Part shown: positions 7,787 to 15,071 of the stretch, in pieces
Numbering within the stretch: position 1 is the first letter of the stretch
Layout of the letters: each line of letters opens with the position of its first letter
Program-made: the position numbers and the translations under genes
Origin: an uncultured Granulosicoccaceae bacterium
GTDB taxonomy: Bacteria > Pseudomonadota > Gammaproteobacteria > Granulosicoccales > Granulosicoccaceae
Reading direction: 5' to 3'
DNA: 33,751 nucleotides
NCBI GenBank assembly: GCA_938028465.1
Contig: CALJAA010000151.1
Span: 1 to 33,751, forward strand
The notes under the pieces: model-generated
What the model was told of the DNA's origin: nothing
Database searches by the model: none
Seen by the model: the letters and a program-made list of their open reading frames with translations, nothing else

Positions 7787-8334
7787 TGAGCTTAAAGTAC
7801 GTCCTATTAACGTTGCTCAACCGTGAATCTCGTACCGGTTACGACCTAGTACGTACCTTTGATTCAGCGGTTGGTTATTTCTGGAACGCCAGCCACCAGC
7901 AGGTTTATCGCGAGCTGGGCACACTAGCTGATGCGAAACTAGTGAAGTTCAAACTCGTTGAACAAGAAGATAAGCCTGATAAAAAAATATATAGCCTGAG
8001 TAGCAGTGGTAAAACAGCGCTTTACGATTGGCTGGAGAGTCCCTTAAAGACTGTTAAAACTAAGGATCTGTTGCTAGTAAAATTGATGAATGCGAGTAGT
8101 GACAATGTTGAGCAAATGCAGCGCGAGCTTCAGCGCAATATAAGCGACAGCAAAGAAATGCAAGCAACTTATCAAGCCATAGAAAAAAAATACTACTCGC
8201 CCAAACAATTAAAAGTATTGCCCAGTGATCAAGTGATGATATATGCAGCGCTACGTAAAGGCATACTCAGTATTAATGCTCACTTAGCTTGGTTGGAAGA
8301 GGTAGAGAAATTGATCATAAAAACGTTCCAATGA
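7786..8334 (+). CDS. PadR-family transcriptional regulator
   Basis: 182 residues. The N-terminal winged helix is typical of PadR: MSLKYVLLTLLNRESRTGYDLVRTF, then the recognition region WNASHQQVYRELGTLADAKLV and the wing with YSLSSSGKTALYDWL. The C-terminal ~90 residues are helical and would dimerise (PadR C-terminal/Vir-like type). I start it at ATG 7786 because MSLKY is the family's usual beginning; a TTG at 7738 would add 16 unrelated residues and would fall on the predicted -35 box. There is no Shine-Dalgarno before the ATG, consistent with a very short leader. The stop overlaps the hydrolase start (ATGA). Many PadR proteins are repressors released by small aromatic or hydrophobic ligands. 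Confidence 0.88.
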   Translation: MSLKYVLLTLLNRESRTGYDLVRTFDSAVGYFWNASHQQVYRELGTLADAKLVKFKLVEQEDKPDKKIYSLSSSGKTALYDWLESPLKTVKTKDLLLVKLMNASSDNVEQMQRELQRNISDSKEMQATYQAIEKKYYSPKQLKVLPSDQVMIYAALRKGILSINAHLAWLEEVEKLIIKTFQ

Positions 8335-9149
8335 CATGGCATCTAAACGATAGTTTTGACACTAGCGCAGGCGTTGTGGCTGCAGGTAGTGCAGGCGAAG
8401 GGCGGCCCATCGTACTGGCACATGGTTGGCCATGGTCCTCATTTTCATGGCATCGCTTGATACCTGCGTTATCAAAAAACTTTCAAGTGTTTTGGTATGA
8501 CATGCCAGGCTATGGCCAATCGAGTAAAAATCCACAGCAACGCACATCATTAGATGTTCAGGGGCAGGTGTTTTCAGAAATGATTGAACATTGGGCGATT
8601 AAGAATCCAATCGTAGTGGCGCATGATTTTGGTGGTGCCACTACACTTCGAGCCCACTTATTACACGGTTGCGAATACGAACGCTTAGTATTGATGAACA
8701 TCGTGGCTATGCGCCCATGGGGCTCGGAGTTTTTTGACCATGTTGGCAAACATGTAGATGCATTTATGGGTCTGCCTCCCCATATTCATCATGCGATAGT
8801 GGAGTCTTATATTAAAGGCGCAATAGTAAACGGGCTTGCTGATAATGACCTACAACAGCTAGTAGCACCTTGGCTAGGCGCTGAAGGTAGCGGTAGCTTT
8901 TACCGTCAATTTGCACAAGCCGATGAAGCCTATACTGTAGTACTCGAACCACTATATAAAAACATGCGCTGCGATGTGAATATTATCTGGGGTGAGGATG
9001 ACCCGTGGATACCGATAGCGCGTGGTAGAGAACTCAGTGGGTATATTCCATCAGCCTCGTTTGAGGCGTTGCCCGGCGTGGGTCATTTGCCTCAGCTTGA
9101 GGCTGCGGATCTTATTTTAACGAGCTTAGAGCGCTGTTTTCGATGCTGA
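8331..9149 (+). CDS. Alpha/beta hydrolase with Asp nucleophile (dehalogenase/epoxide hydrolase type)
   Basis: 272 residues, cytoplasmic. The start is set at the ATG overlapping the padR stop (ATGA); a longer frame from 8289 has no support. The oxyanion-hole motif is HGWPWSS (residues 31-37). The nucleophile elbow VVAHDFGG carries Asp99 where esterases have Ser, as in haloalkane/fluoroacetate dehalogenases and epoxide hydrolases. Asp223 or Asp224 (WGEDDPW) and His252 (GVGHLPQ) would complete the triad. Coupling to padR suggests that the regulator senses a substrate or product of this enzyme, or a toxic organic compound. The exact substrate is not readable. Confidence 0.82.
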   Translation: MTWHLNDSFDTSAGVVAAGSAGEGRPIVLAHGWPWSSFSWHRLIPALSKNFQVFWYDMPGYGQSSKNPQQRTSLDVQGQVFSEMIEHWAIKNPIVVAHDFGGATTLRAHLLHGCEYERLVLMNIVAMRPWGSEFFDHVGKHVDAFMGLPPHIHHAIVESYIKGAIVNGLADNDLQQLVAPWLGAEGSGSFYRQFAQADEAYTVVLEPLYKNMRCDVNIIWGEDDPWIPIARGRELSGYIPSASFEALPGVGHLPQLEAADLILTSLERCFRC

Positions 9150-9315
9150 TACGGGGTATTGTGCCGAAGATAACTTCCTGCAATCAATTCCTAGTGAAGA
9201 AGATAAGTACCGTAATATTGGAGCGGAGTTAACGGGGCATGTGGTTGAGCGGCGAATACGGGCTAACGTGAAGATACCGGTTAGTAGTACGAGAACTCAT
9301 CCACGCATTGATTGC
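9150..9315. other. Intergenic stretch between convergent genes
   Basis: 166 bases between the hydrolase and the convergent PLP enzyme. One plus-strand frame stays open for most of it (reading AEDNFLQSIPSEEDKY and onward) but has no start codon, so it may be a remnant or chance. No terminator hairpin is evident. Confidence 0.3.
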
Positions 9316-10470
9316 TTAGTTAAATGCTTGCATAGCGCTATCAAGGTCGCTAATCAAATCATCAGCTGCTTCAAGTCCGATATTCAAACGCACTAAACGC
9401 CCACCATAATCTTTGTTTGGCCGGTCAACATCAGGGTAAACAACAGCTAGGCTTGTGACACCGCCCCAACTCAATCCAATTTTGAATAACGTTAGCGAAT
9501 CGATAAAGCTGATGGCTTGTTGCGCGGTAATGTGTTCTTTAAACTCAAACGAAAACACGCTGGCGGACCCCGTAAAATCTCGTTTCCAGTGGTCATGCCC
9601 GGGGCAGCTTGGAAGCGCTGGGTGAAAAACGGCATCGACACTTGAATGTATTGATAGCCAGTTAGCGACTTGCAGAGTAGATTGCTCGAGTTGTGATAGC
9701 CGTACCGCTAAGGTTTGCAGGCCGCGCAATGCTAGGCTGCAATCATCGGGTGATACGGCTAAACCGAGTTGCCGGTATACAGGCCCTAAGGCCTTATAAG
9801 CATTTGCATCACGTGCTGAAACAGAACCCAGTAAAATATCGCTGTGCCCACCAATGTATTTTGTTAACGCTTGAACACTCACATCCACATTAAATGCAAA
9901 CGCGTCAAACAAAACGCCAGCAGCATAGGTGTTATCAAGCGCGACTGAAACACCCCTAGTATGAGCTGCCTTAACAATGGCCGGCACGTCTTGTATTTCC
10001 ATGGTGACTGAACCGGGGCTCTCGCACCAGATCAACGTGGTGTTATCTTTTATCAGTTCACTAATACCTGCACCGATAAGCGGGTCGTATGGTTCAACTT
10101 CAACATTAAAACCGCGCATTAAGCCCTCTGCCATTTCCTTGTTAGGGCCATAGGCTGAAATAGGCACAAGCGCGTGGCTGCCAGCTTGGCAGTAAGCCAT
10201 GTATACCAATGCAATCGCAGCTTGCCCACCTGGCACAACCAACGTGCGATGTGCTGATTCGAGATACGCAATGCGAGCAGCAAGTTCTAGCGCAGTTGGT
10301 GTGCCGTATAGGCCATAGGAGTATCCGTTTTCAGCTTGATCCCATCCATCGTTGACGGCGGCTTGGTTTTCAAATACCACGGTTGATCCGCGGTATACCG
10401 GAGTCGCTAATGAAACGTAATCGCGACGGGCTTGAGGGTCAGGGTTGAGTAATTTGGTGCGCCAGTCCAT
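9316..10470 (-). CDS. metC: Cystathionine beta-lyase-like PLP enzyme (Cys/Met metabolism family)
   Basis: 384 residues, the normal length for the Cys/Met metabolism PLP family. Cystathionine beta-lyase cleaves cystathionine to homocysteine, pyruvate and ammonia in methionine synthesis. Visible features: PVYRGSTVVFEN near the N-terminus, YGLYGTPTALELAARIAYLE, VVPGGQAAI, the PLP-ring Asp179 in VALDNTYA, and the Schiff-base Lys204 in SVQALTKYIGGHSD. The KYIGGHSD form is typical of MetC-type lyases rather than CGS. The ATG overlaps the stop of a small upstream gene (TAATG), indicating translational coupling. A broader C-S lyase activity cannot be excluded. Confidence 0.85.
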   Translation of the reverse strand: MDWRTKLLNPDPQARRDYVSLATPVYRGSTVVFENQAAVNDGWDQAENGYSYGLYGTPTALELAARIAYLESAHRTLVVPGGQAAIALVYMAYCQAGSHALVPISAYGPNKEMAEGLMRGFNVEVEPYDPLIGAGISELIKDNTTLIWCESPGSVTMEIQDVPAIVKAAHTRGVSVALDNTYAAGVLFDAFAFNVDVSVQALTKYIGGHSDILLGSVSARDANAYKALGPVYRQLGLAVSPDDCSLALRGLQTLAVRLSQLEQSTLQVANWLSIHSSVDAVFHPALPSCPGHDHWKRDFTGSASVFSFEFKEHITAQQAISFIDSLTLFKIGLSWGGVTSLAVVYPDVDRPNKDYGGRLVRLNIGLEAADDLISDLDSAMQAFN

Positions 10471-10694
10471 TAGGTCGCCTCACGTAGGTGATCGATAAAC
10501 TCTTGGCTTAGCGCGTTGGTGGGTGCCATGTGACGCTGTTTTTTATAGGTACGAACGGCACGGTAAGTTTCGCTACCAGCGAAACCATCGATTTGCCCCT
10601 TGTACAAGCCCAGCACCTTCAAGCTTTCTTGCACCATCATGACGTCCCCGGTGGCGGCAAGCGATGCACCTTTACTACTAAGCTCTTGTCCCAT
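10470..10694 (-). CDS. Small peptidoglycan-binding-domain protein
   Basis: 74 residues. The second half matches a PG_binding_1 repeat: VQESLKVLGLYKGQIDGFAG, then SETYRAVRTYKKQ, the usual LxxLGxYxGxIDGxxGxxTxxAV pattern. There is no signal peptide, membrane segment or lipobox, which is unusual for a wall-binding domain, so it may be cytoplasmic or an N-terminally shortened gene. The start ATG has only a weak ribosome-binding site. Its stop overlaps the start of the lyase gene, so the two are made together. Confidence 0.65.
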   Translation of the reverse strand: MGQELSSKGASLAATGDVMMVQESLKVLGLYKGQIDGFAGSETYRAVRTYKKQRHMAPTNALSQEFIDHLREAT

Positions 10695-10726
10695 ATCAGC
10701 CGTCGCTAGATAAATTTGGGCCAGTA

Positions 10727-10763
10727 TACCAATTAAAATATAAAAGCTAGTAGCTTAACTAGC
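10727..10763 (-). terminator. Intrinsic terminator for the small membrane-protein gene
   Basis: Read on the minus strand, GCTAGT and ACTAGC form a 6-bp stem with a 6-base loop, immediately followed by a T-rich run TTTTATATTTTAATT. It lies 16 bases after the stop of the 10779-11213 gene. Hairpin plus U-tract is the standard rho-independent form; the stem is rather AT-rich. Confidence 0.6.
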
Positions 10764-10778
10764 CTTGAACTAAACACT

Positions 10779-11213
10779 TTAGCTAGTGCTGTTGGGCAGG
10801 AGGAAGTGGCTCCTTACTTCGGATTTGCAAGCCAACAATATGATGGCTAGACTCATTCCGCTGGCTGCAAAGAACATAATGGGGCCGAGAGCCTGCAACA
10901 TAAAGAATTCTGGCCAAGGATTGGTGATACTGATGATAAAGGCCGATAGGGCGTCCCAAATTGCTAGCGCATTCCATACGATGATGGTTGTCCATACACC
11001 TAAACCTTTTCGGTTCCAAATTAGAATCGCTATTGCTAATGCGGATAAACCAATAACAGCGTCACCAATCAGTGGCATTAACCAAGCGATAGGCGGATCA
11101 CCTGCAGCTGAACCGCCGGCGCGATGAATGAAAGCCAGCGTCATTGCGCGGCCAGCTAGCATCAAGGTCAGAATCATTATGATCTTTAGATAGATTGAAT
11201 GTTTACCCTTCAT
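10779..11213 (-). CDS. Small four-helix membrane protein, unknown function
   Basis: 144 residues with about four hydrophobic segments (near 8-30, 42-66, 70-95 and 100-128), so an integral inner-membrane protein. I do not recognise the family. The ATG at 11211-11213 is preceded by AGGAG at good spacing. It lies downstream of the exported cupin gene on the same strand, with a hairpin between them, and has its own terminator at 10727-10763. Nothing shows a catalytic role. Confidence 0.65.
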   Translation of the reverse strand: MKGKHSIYLKIIMILTLMLAGRAMTLAFIHRAGGSAAGDPPIAWLMPLIGDAVIGLSALAIAILIWNRKGLGVWTTIIVWNALAIWDALSAFIISITNPWPEFFMLQALGPIMFFAASGMSLAIILLACKSEVRSHFLLPNSTS

Positions 11214-11282
11214 TGAAATAGCTCCTACTGTTTGCGATTAAATAAAAAACAGTGCATTTCTTAATCTCCATATTCACGTGTT

Positions 11283-11313
11283 GTTGCTGGATACCTGATT
11301 CGTACCCAGCAAC
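11283..11313. terminator. Hairpin between the cupin and membrane-protein genes
   Basis: GTTGCTGG and CCAGCAAC form a perfect 8-bp stem, extendable by further pairs with one mismatch, about 16 bases after the cupin stop on the minus strand. No T-run follows on that strand (TTTT follows on the plus strand). It may attenuate or protect the cupin mRNA rather than fully terminate. Confidence 0.4.
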
Positions 11314-11328
11314 TTTTAGCACTACGGC

Positions 11329-11781
11329 TTAAGGATTAACCGGTATAAAATCGATGTTTGCCTTTTGAATTATGGCCATAACGCACTCGGCGCCCGGTAA
11401 GCACTCGCTTACGTGCGCTACGTTGCCTGGCATAAACCAATGTGCACCGGCGGATAGTTGCTTCTTAGTTTCGGGCTTGCCTGGTTCCCAATGCATTGAA
11501 ACGCCACTTAACACAATGCCGACATAGTCATGCGTATGGGTGTGCAGGGGTGTTGTCATACCCGCAGTGAATTTCACATAGGTGACGTGGTCACCTTTTG
11601 AAGCGTCTCCATTAACAGGCGAAACGGTGGGGCCAAAACCAGACTCGACCCATTTCAGTTCTGTAGCACTGGTGTGGTTAGTGGCATCGCCTTTACTGGC
11701 TGACGCGCCGCTTATCGTGATCAAAGCCAAGCTAGCTAGGGCTAGGGCCGCTAGTGTATTTTTAAAAAATTGTTGCTTCAT
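11329..11781 (-). CDS. Exported cupin-domain protein
   Basis: 150 residues. A Sec signal peptide covers residues 1-28 (KNTLAALALASLALITISGASA), so the protein is probably periplasmic. A single cupin barrel follows, with a histidine-rich metal motif PLHTHTHDYVG (His80, His82, His84) and a second half with GAHWFMPGNVAH (His114, His123). The start has a clear GGAGAT ribosome-binding site. The gene is divergent from an AraC regulator that itself carries a cupin-like sensor domain, so it may be that regulator's target. Cupins of this size include metal-dependent dioxygenases and binding proteins; no substrate can be given. Confidence 0.75.
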   Translation of the reverse strand: MKQQFFKNTLAALALASLALITISGASASKGDATNHTSATELKWVESGFGPTVSPVNGDASKGDHVTYVKFTAGMTTPLHTHTHDYVGIVLSGVSMHWEPGKPETKKQLSAGAHWFMPGNVAHVSECLPGAECVMAIIQKANIDFIPVNP

Positions 11782-11898
11782 CAGGATCTCCGTTGGTAGG
11801 ATTTGTTAGGCTGAAACTCTAATCTATACGGATAAAATGATTAGATATATGGCTAAAAATACTGAATGCTTATCCTAATCAACTGTCTATAGAGGTTT

Positions 11899-12852
11899 AT
11901 GGCTACTAACGCATTAAGCACGATTCTGACTGAGCTGCGCGTATCGGGCGCGATAGTGCTGAGCCAAGCGCATCCGATCCCGTGGTCGGTAAGGGTGCCT
12001 AAGGGCAATGAGCTTCGTGGATACTTAGGTGTGGGTGATGAGGTGAATGTCGTGCCTTTTCATATTGCGCATCGAGGTCACTTTGATATCCATCTCAATA
12101 ATGGCGAGTCTCTTGTTGTGGATGCCAATCAGCTTATGATGTGTGCCAACGGTGATGGTCACGTCATGGGTAACGGTGAAACTAAAACAATACAAAGTTT
12201 TGAAGAAGTCATGTCGGCCGGTTCGTTTGAATTTGAACCGAGTAGGGTAGGGCACACCGAAGTTGTGTGTGGCGTATTTATGTTGCGTAACACTAGACAC
12301 AATCCGCTTATACAGGCATTGCCTGATCATGTATTAGTTGATGTTAATGGTCCAAACAGTACGCCCACAATGCAGCAACTTCACGCCATGCTTAAAGATG
12401 AGCTCAATCGTTCACGGCAAGGGCAGTCGTACATGCTAGAACGCGTACTCGAAATGCTGTATGCGGAGTCAATTCGCATCTATACCGAATCCAATAAAGA
12501 TGTGTCACCCAGTTGGTTAGCTGCCATCAACGATAGCCGTATCGGGCCGGCAATCAACACGATTCATGCTCGACTAGCGGATAACTTAACTATTGAAATG
12601 CTGGCCAAACAAGTCGCACTCTCGCCATCACGATTTACAGCGATTTTTAAGCAACGTATTGGTGTGCCTCCTAAGGCATATATAGCATCACAGCGCCAAG
12701 CCTTGGCAGCACGACGTTTGCTCGAGAGTAACTTAACCATCCAAGAGATAGCACACGAATGCGGGTACCAAAGTATGCCGTCATTTACCAAAACGTTTGT
12801 TAAGCACTTTGGTAGTACGCCCTCTAAGTGGCGTAGTGATCGTAAGGCTTAG
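11899..12852 (+). CDS. AraC-family regulator with cupin_6-type sensor domain
   Basis: 317 residues. The N-terminal ~200 residues fit the cupin_6/AraC ligand-binding type (WSVRVPKGNELRGYLG, PFHIAHRGHFDI, FEFEPSRVGHTEVVCGVF). The C-terminal ~100 residues hold two helix-turn-helix motifs: LTIEMLAKQVALSPSRFTAI with GVPPKAYIASQR, and LTIQEIAHECGYQSMPSFTK with FGSTPSKWR. The start has AGAGG 6 bases upstream. It is divergent from the exported cupin gene across 117 bases, where GGATAA/TTATCC and GATTAG/CTAATC half-sites could be AraC contacts. It overlaps the convergent flavoprotein gene by 4 bp. Confidence 0.88.
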   Translation: MATNALSTILTELRVSGAIVLSQAHPIPWSVRVPKGNELRGYLGVGDEVNVVPFHIAHRGHFDIHLNNGESLVVDANQLMMCANGDGHVMGNGETKTIQSFEEVMSAGSFEFEPSRVGHTEVVCGVFMLRNTRHNPLIQALPDHVLVDVNGPNSTPTMQQLHAMLKDELNRSRQGQSYMLERVLEMLYAESIRIYTESNKDVSPSWLAAINDSRIGPAINTIHARLADNLTIEMLAKQVALSPSRFTAIFKQRIGVPPKAYIASQRQALAARRLLESNLTIQEIAHECGYQSMPSFTKTFVKHFGSTPSKWRSDRKA

Positions 12853-14906
12853 CTGCTTAACGACGGTATCTCTCGGCGATATAAAATCGCTTCAATAGCC
12901 GCAGTATCCATATCAATTTGGCGAGCCATTTTGTGCCCGGAGTAGACAGCGTCAGCAATTAAAGCAGGTGCTTCGGCATCGCCAATAATGTGTACTCTTG
13001 GCATACTCGCAGTGTCTCCAGCCGCAACCTTCGCTTCAAGCTGCGTGTACAAATCTACGTTAGAAGTGCGTTGCGTGAGTAGTATTAAGTTATCGCACGG
13101 TAGAGTGTCTTCCTGATCTGTGAATACACAGCTTAGGGTGACGTTGCCTTTGCCTGCATTTACTATGTGTTTGTTTGTAACGATATTAACGTTCTGTTCG
13201 ATCAAAGATTTTTGCACACGTGCTTGCTCGAGCGTGTATGTTGTCCATGCTGAAACAATGCTGCCTGGCGTAACAATGCTAAGTTTACTGCCTGCAGTGG
13301 CAAGGTGATCAGCAATAACGCCACCCAAATAACCTTGCTCTTGGTCGTAGATAACGGTATGCCCGGATAAATTATCAATGCCATCCATCACATTGTCGGG
13401 CGTGTAAACGTTTAAACCCGCTAAGCCGGAGATGCCTAAACCTTGGTGCTGGCCAACACCGTCGCTACGCCAGTGGCATCCAGTAGCGATAACGATATCA
13501 TCACATTCAAGTTCAATGATTTCATCAACGCTTAGATCACTTTCCCAAAAAATTTGCGCATTAGCTTGTTGGCTAATTTGATGTACACGATAATCGACAA
13601 CTCGCTTCCAGGCTGATAAGCCTTTTAACGTGGATTCGCGTAAGCAACGCCCACCAGCCGTGTCGGTCTTTTCGGATAGAAAAACTTCGTATCCGCGTTT
13701 GGCGAGCTGCATTGTGCACTCTAAGCCTGCAGCACCTGCGCCAATCACAAGTACGCGCTTGTCAGCTGTTTTGGTGGGTATTGATTCTGGGTGCCAGCCT
13801 TGCCGCCACTCTTCGCCCATGGTTGGGTTTTGCGTGCAACGTATTGGTATACCAATAGAGTCATGTGCGTAGCAGACATTGCAGCCTATACACTCGCGGA
13901 TGTCTTCACTTCTACCGTCTTTAATTTTTTTAGGTAGAAAAGGGTCAGCGATAGAAGGACGTGCTGCGCCAATTAAATCCTGCCCTCCTTTTTTGATGAC
14001 GTTAGCCATGGAGTCGGGTGATGTGAACCTTCCGACTGCTACAACGGGTTTGGTGGTTAGGCTTTTAGCCTTAGCCACATGATCAACTAATGCACCCTCT
14101 TGTACAAAACGTGAAGCACCCATTTCTATATCGTAGTCAGGGACAGTAATGTCCCAAAGGTCAGGGTATTCTGCCAACAAGCCGAATGCATCCATGGTTT
14201 CGTTATCTTGTATTGCTACACTAAAGCGAGTAGCCACGGCAGCACGGCCAGCGACAGCTTCACGTGTTACGTCAATGAGCTCTTGTACAATGCGCACACG
14301 GTTTCGCAAATTACCACCGTATTCATCGGTGCGTTGATTGGTATTGGCATCTAAAAATTGTGAAAGTAAATAACCATGAGTGGCGTATACATAAACAATA
14401 TCGAAGCCTGCAGCTACGGCGCGTCTTGCGGCATCGGCCTGCCACTGAATCAGATTTTTTATGTCGCGTTTGTTTATGGCGCGGCACTGGATAGGGTGGG
14501 GCGTATCGGTATTGTTGATAGGCGCACTGCGTAAGCCCATTGTTGGTAGTCGGGTATCTAGGTTGCCAACGGAGTTGCCACCAAACCAAAGTTCAACACC
14601 AGCTAGCGCATCATGCTCGTGAACAGCATCCGTCATTTGTGCATGAACATGCACATCGTTGTTATCCCATAGTCTGGCATGTGGATAGCCGCCATCATCT
14701 GATGTGGGGTGCGCGGAGCAGTATTCTGTACAAACCACACCCCAGCCACCCTCAGCTTTCATTCCACGCATGGCTGCTGCAGTTTGTGGGCGCAAGTGGC
14801 CCATGCCCGCGCAGTGAGGTACTTGATAAAAACGGTTTTTGCAGGTGACAGGCCCAATTTGTATAGGCTCAAACAATATGTCGTGGTTTTTATTGCGCTC
14901 TGGCAT
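12849..14906 (-). CDS. TMADH/histamine dehydrogenase-family iron-sulfur flavoprotein
   Basis: 685 residues, closely resembling trimethylamine dehydrogenase in layout: an N-terminal FMN TIM barrel, a 4Fe-4S site, then FAD/ADP-binding Rossmann domains (VLVIGAGAAGLE from about 385). HDILFEPIQIGP and NRFYQVPHC place Cys32 at the covalent 6-S-cysteinyl-FMN position. Cys339, Cys342, Cys345 and Cys357 (CIGCNVC...RC) are the cluster ligands. Tyr174/His177 (VYVYATHGYL) and Arg227 match catalytic residues. In TMADH, Tyr60, Trp264 and Trp355 form the trimethylamine bowl; here the Tyr is kept (Tyr62), no Trp aligns with 264, and Trp355 is replaced by Asp349, as I recall for histamine dehydrogenase. So oxidative deamination or demethylation of another amine, probably with a second polar or cationic group, is likely. 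An electron-transfer flavoprotein partner is not in the window. Confidence 0.85.
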   Translation of the reverse strand: MPERNKNHDILFEPIQIGPVTCKNRFYQVPHCAGMGHLRPQTAAAMRGMKAEGGWGVVCTEYCSAHPTSDDGGYPHARLWDNNDVHVHAQMTDAVHEHDALAGVELWFGGNSVGNLDTRLPTMGLRSAPINNTDTPHPIQCRAINKRDIKNLIQWQADAARRAVAAGFDIVYVYATHGYLLSQFLDANTNQRTDEYGGNLRNRVRIVQELIDVTREAVAGRAAVATRFSVAIQDNETMDAFGLLAEYPDLWDITVPDYDIEMGASRFVQEGALVDHVAKAKSLTTKPVVAVGRFTSPDSMANVIKKGGQDLIGAARPSIADPFLPKKIKDGRSEDIRECIGCNVCYAHDSIGIPIRCTQNPTMGEEWRQGWHPESIPTKTADKRVLVIGAGAAGLECTMQLAKRGYEVFLSEKTDTAGGRCLRESTLKGLSAWKRVVDYRVHQISQQANAQIFWESDLSVDEIIELECDDIVIATGCHWRSDGVGQHQGLGISGLAGLNVYTPDNVMDGIDNLSGHTVIYDQEQGYLGGVIADHLATAGSKLSIVTPGSIVSAWTTYTLEQARVQKSLIEQNVNIVTNKHIVNAGKGNVTLSCVFTDQEDTLPCDNLILLTQRTSNVDLYTQLEAKVAAGDTASMPRVHIIGDAEAPALIADAVYSGHKMARQIDMDTAAIEAILYRREIPSLSS

Positions 14907-15011
14907 TAGTTTCTTTAGCGTTAAAGATAAGGAATCATGCCACGCTAGCGCGATCAGCAGGGTGGGTCAATGGTGAATTGTTACGCGACTAGGTATTCAC
15001 TTTTATGCGCC

Positions 15012-15039
15012 TTGGTTGCTATGCCCGCAGCTTCATAAT
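15012..15039 (+). promoter_or_regulatory. Candidate promoter of the aminotransferase-Rieske operon
   Basis: TTGGTT (15012-15017), a 16-base spacer and CATAAT (15034-15039, five of six) lie in the 165-base divergent region, about 30 bases before the aminotransferase ATG. An AGCTT/AAGCT inverted repeat overlaps the -10 box and could be a regulator contact. The -35 match is poor. Confidence 0.3.
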
Positions 15040-15071
15040 AAGCTGATGGTTATCTTAAATACTAGGCTCCT

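Noticed and set aside
10786..11127. 113-codon plus-strand frame opposite the small membrane protein
   Set aside because: The minus-strand frame has a good ribosome-binding site, membrane-helix periodicity and a terminator; this frame has none.
14323..14848. Overlapping open frames within the TMADH-like gene
   Set aside because: The TMADH-like frame is full length with conserved motifs throughout; these are shadow frames with His/Arg-rich translations.
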